Assembly (NCBI GenBank): GCA_946480685.1
Contig: CAMLLI010000230.1
Location: 1-6,871 of the forward strand
Length of the DNA stretch: 6,871 nt
Direction of reading: 5' to 3'
From: an uncultured Flammeovirgaceae bacterium
GTDB lineage: Bacteria > Bacteroidota > Bacteroidia > Cytophagales > Cyclobacteriaceae
The number at the start of each line of letters is the position of its first letter. The first letter of the stretch is position 1. A program made the translations under genes and the position numbers. Below the pieces are notes generated by a model, which worked only from the letters and a program-made list of their open reading frames with translations, did not search any database and was not told the origin of the DNA. Of this stretch, positions 6,377-6,871 are shown in pieces.

Positions 6377-6438
6377 GTTGTGAGGAAGTCTGAGAAGTTC
6401 AGCGGTATTTTAACATCAACACCTCAACACACCAACAC
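6353..6438. repeat. inverted octamer arrays forming a long stem-loop
   Basis: The arm at 6353-6379 and the arm at 6412-6438 are reverse complements at 24 of 27 positions, separated by a 32-base loop. The strongest run is GTGTTGATGTT at 6369-6379 against AACATCAACAC at 6412-6422. It lies between two minus-strand genes, just after the stop of 6453-6779, and could terminate that transcript or shape the leader of the next gene. No T-run follows the stem on the minus strand in a classic intrinsic-terminator position apart from the short TTTTTT complement region near 6338. Confidence 0.6.
6412..6438 (-). repeat. three-unit 8-bp tandem array (GTGTTGNN), right arm of inverted pair
   Basis: Read on the minus strand from 6438 the units are GTGTTGGT, GTGTTGAG and GTGTTGAT, followed by GTT. 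It begins 14 bases after the stop of the minus-strand gene at 6453, in that gene's sense orientation, as the arrays at 5173 and 5631 do for their genes. Confidence 0.65.
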
Positions 6439-6452
6439 ATGGGAGCACCTAC

Positions 6453-6779
6453 CTATGTTTTCCTCCTAAGAAGCTCAATATATATCTGCGTGGCAAGCTT
6501 GGTGAGTTGCTGCTCACGCGTTGCTATATCAGAAAAATTAAGTGTGTTGCTTTTTTGGGTGAGGTTGAAGTATAGATCGTGCACTGCATCATCTTCCGTT
6601 TCAAGACCGATTAGGTTTAATATTGTTTCGCTGAGGTTTAGGTGGTAATCTCCTGCGCACAGGCCGAGGTCTGTGAGGCCACTTACCAGTTTGTTGTTGA
6701 TGAGATCGTCTTTGATGAGGGACACGATAAGATCTTTATTTGGATTCTCTTGCCGTTTTAAAGTATCATTTGGCTGCAT
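6453..6779 (-). CDS. hypothetical protein, small and helical
   Basis: A 108-residue soluble protein that I do not recognise. The ATG at 6779-6777 is the natural start, preceded by a strongly AT-rich leader. Composition suggests an all-helical fold: DLIVSLIKDDLINNKLVSGLTDLG, then a short loop with GDYHLNLSETILNLIGL (residues about 43-59), then ATREQQLTKLATQIYIELLRR at the C-terminus. No signal peptide, membrane segment or DNA-binding motif is clear. It is the first gene of a minus-strand pair with 5696-6331; the 121-base spacer containing an inverted repeat argues against tight coupling. The unbroken frame and the contrast between its composition and the AT-rich flank support a real gene; function unknown. 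Confidence 0.7.
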   Translation of the reverse strand: MQPNDTLKRQENPNKDLIVSLIKDDLINNKLVSGLTDLGLCAGDYHLNLSETILNLIGLETEDDAVHDLYFNLTQKSNTLNFSDIATREQQLTKLATQIYIELLRRKT

Positions 6780-6871
6780 AACTTAAATTATTTATTGTGT
6801 CTTTAAAATTATATAATTTATTCATTAAAGTCATTTAAATATAATATAAATTATATTTTGTGTTCATATTT
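6780..6871 (-). promoter_or_regulatory. AT-rich leader with palindromes upstream of the 6453-6779 gene
   Basis: These 92 bases are far more AT-rich than the coding DNA. They contain a perfect 14-base palindrome AAATTATATAATTT (6806-6819) and a 9-bp stem, AAATATAAT (6837-6845) with ATTATATTT (6850-6858), around a 4-base loop. This is the expected promoter position for the minus-strand gene starting at 6779. No TAnnTTTG -7 element is present on the minus strand here, so the exact promoter cannot be placed. The palindromes may follow from base composition. Confidence 0.35.

Noticed and set aside
5631..6438. CRISPR array interpretation of the GTGTTG repeats
   Set aside because: Units are 8 bases and directly adjacent, with no spacers and no cas genes.

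Overview
The window reads as a piece of a Bacteroidota chromosome, most likely from the Chitinophagaceae (Chitinophaga/Niastella type). The reasons are a typical Bacteroidota FtsX/MacB-type permease, a lipoprotein GH43 enzyme with F5/8C and fibronectin modules, start codons without clear Shine-Dalgarno sequences, and intergenic DNA carrying short periodic repeats. The genus is an inference. No RNA gene, insertion sequence, CRISPR array or phage gene was seen.

Layout. Positions 1-1610 (minus) hold the N-terminal two thirds of an ABC transporter permease that runs off the left edge. A 341-base divergent spacer follows. A compact plus-strand pair comes next: a DUF4261 protein (1952-2746) and a YfbM/DUF1877 protein (2771-3268), 24 bases apart. 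A secreted lipoprotein glycoside hydrolase of family 43 lies at 3430-5163, and a small DUF1330-like protein at 5322-5624. The right end carries two minus-strand genes of unknown function: 6453-6779, then 5696-6331, which uses a TTG start. An AT-rich, palindrome-containing stretch closes the window.

Functionally this looks like ordinary accessory chromosome rather than one pathway: a membrane transport subunit, a cytoplasmic pair of uncharacterised proteins probably made together, a polysaccharide-degrading surface enzyme without a visible SusC/SusD partner, and small unknown proteins. I did not find a recognisable defence, mobile or biosynthetic system.

The most unusual content is between the genes. 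Three arrays of four degenerate 7-base units (YRGYRRC, best form CAGCAAC) lie upstream of start codons. Four arrays of 8-base units (GTGTTGAN, or GTKTGTAS) lie mostly just after stop codons. Where checked, the orientation follows the sense of the adjacent gene. One octamer pair is inverted and can form a 27-bp hairpin with 24 matches.
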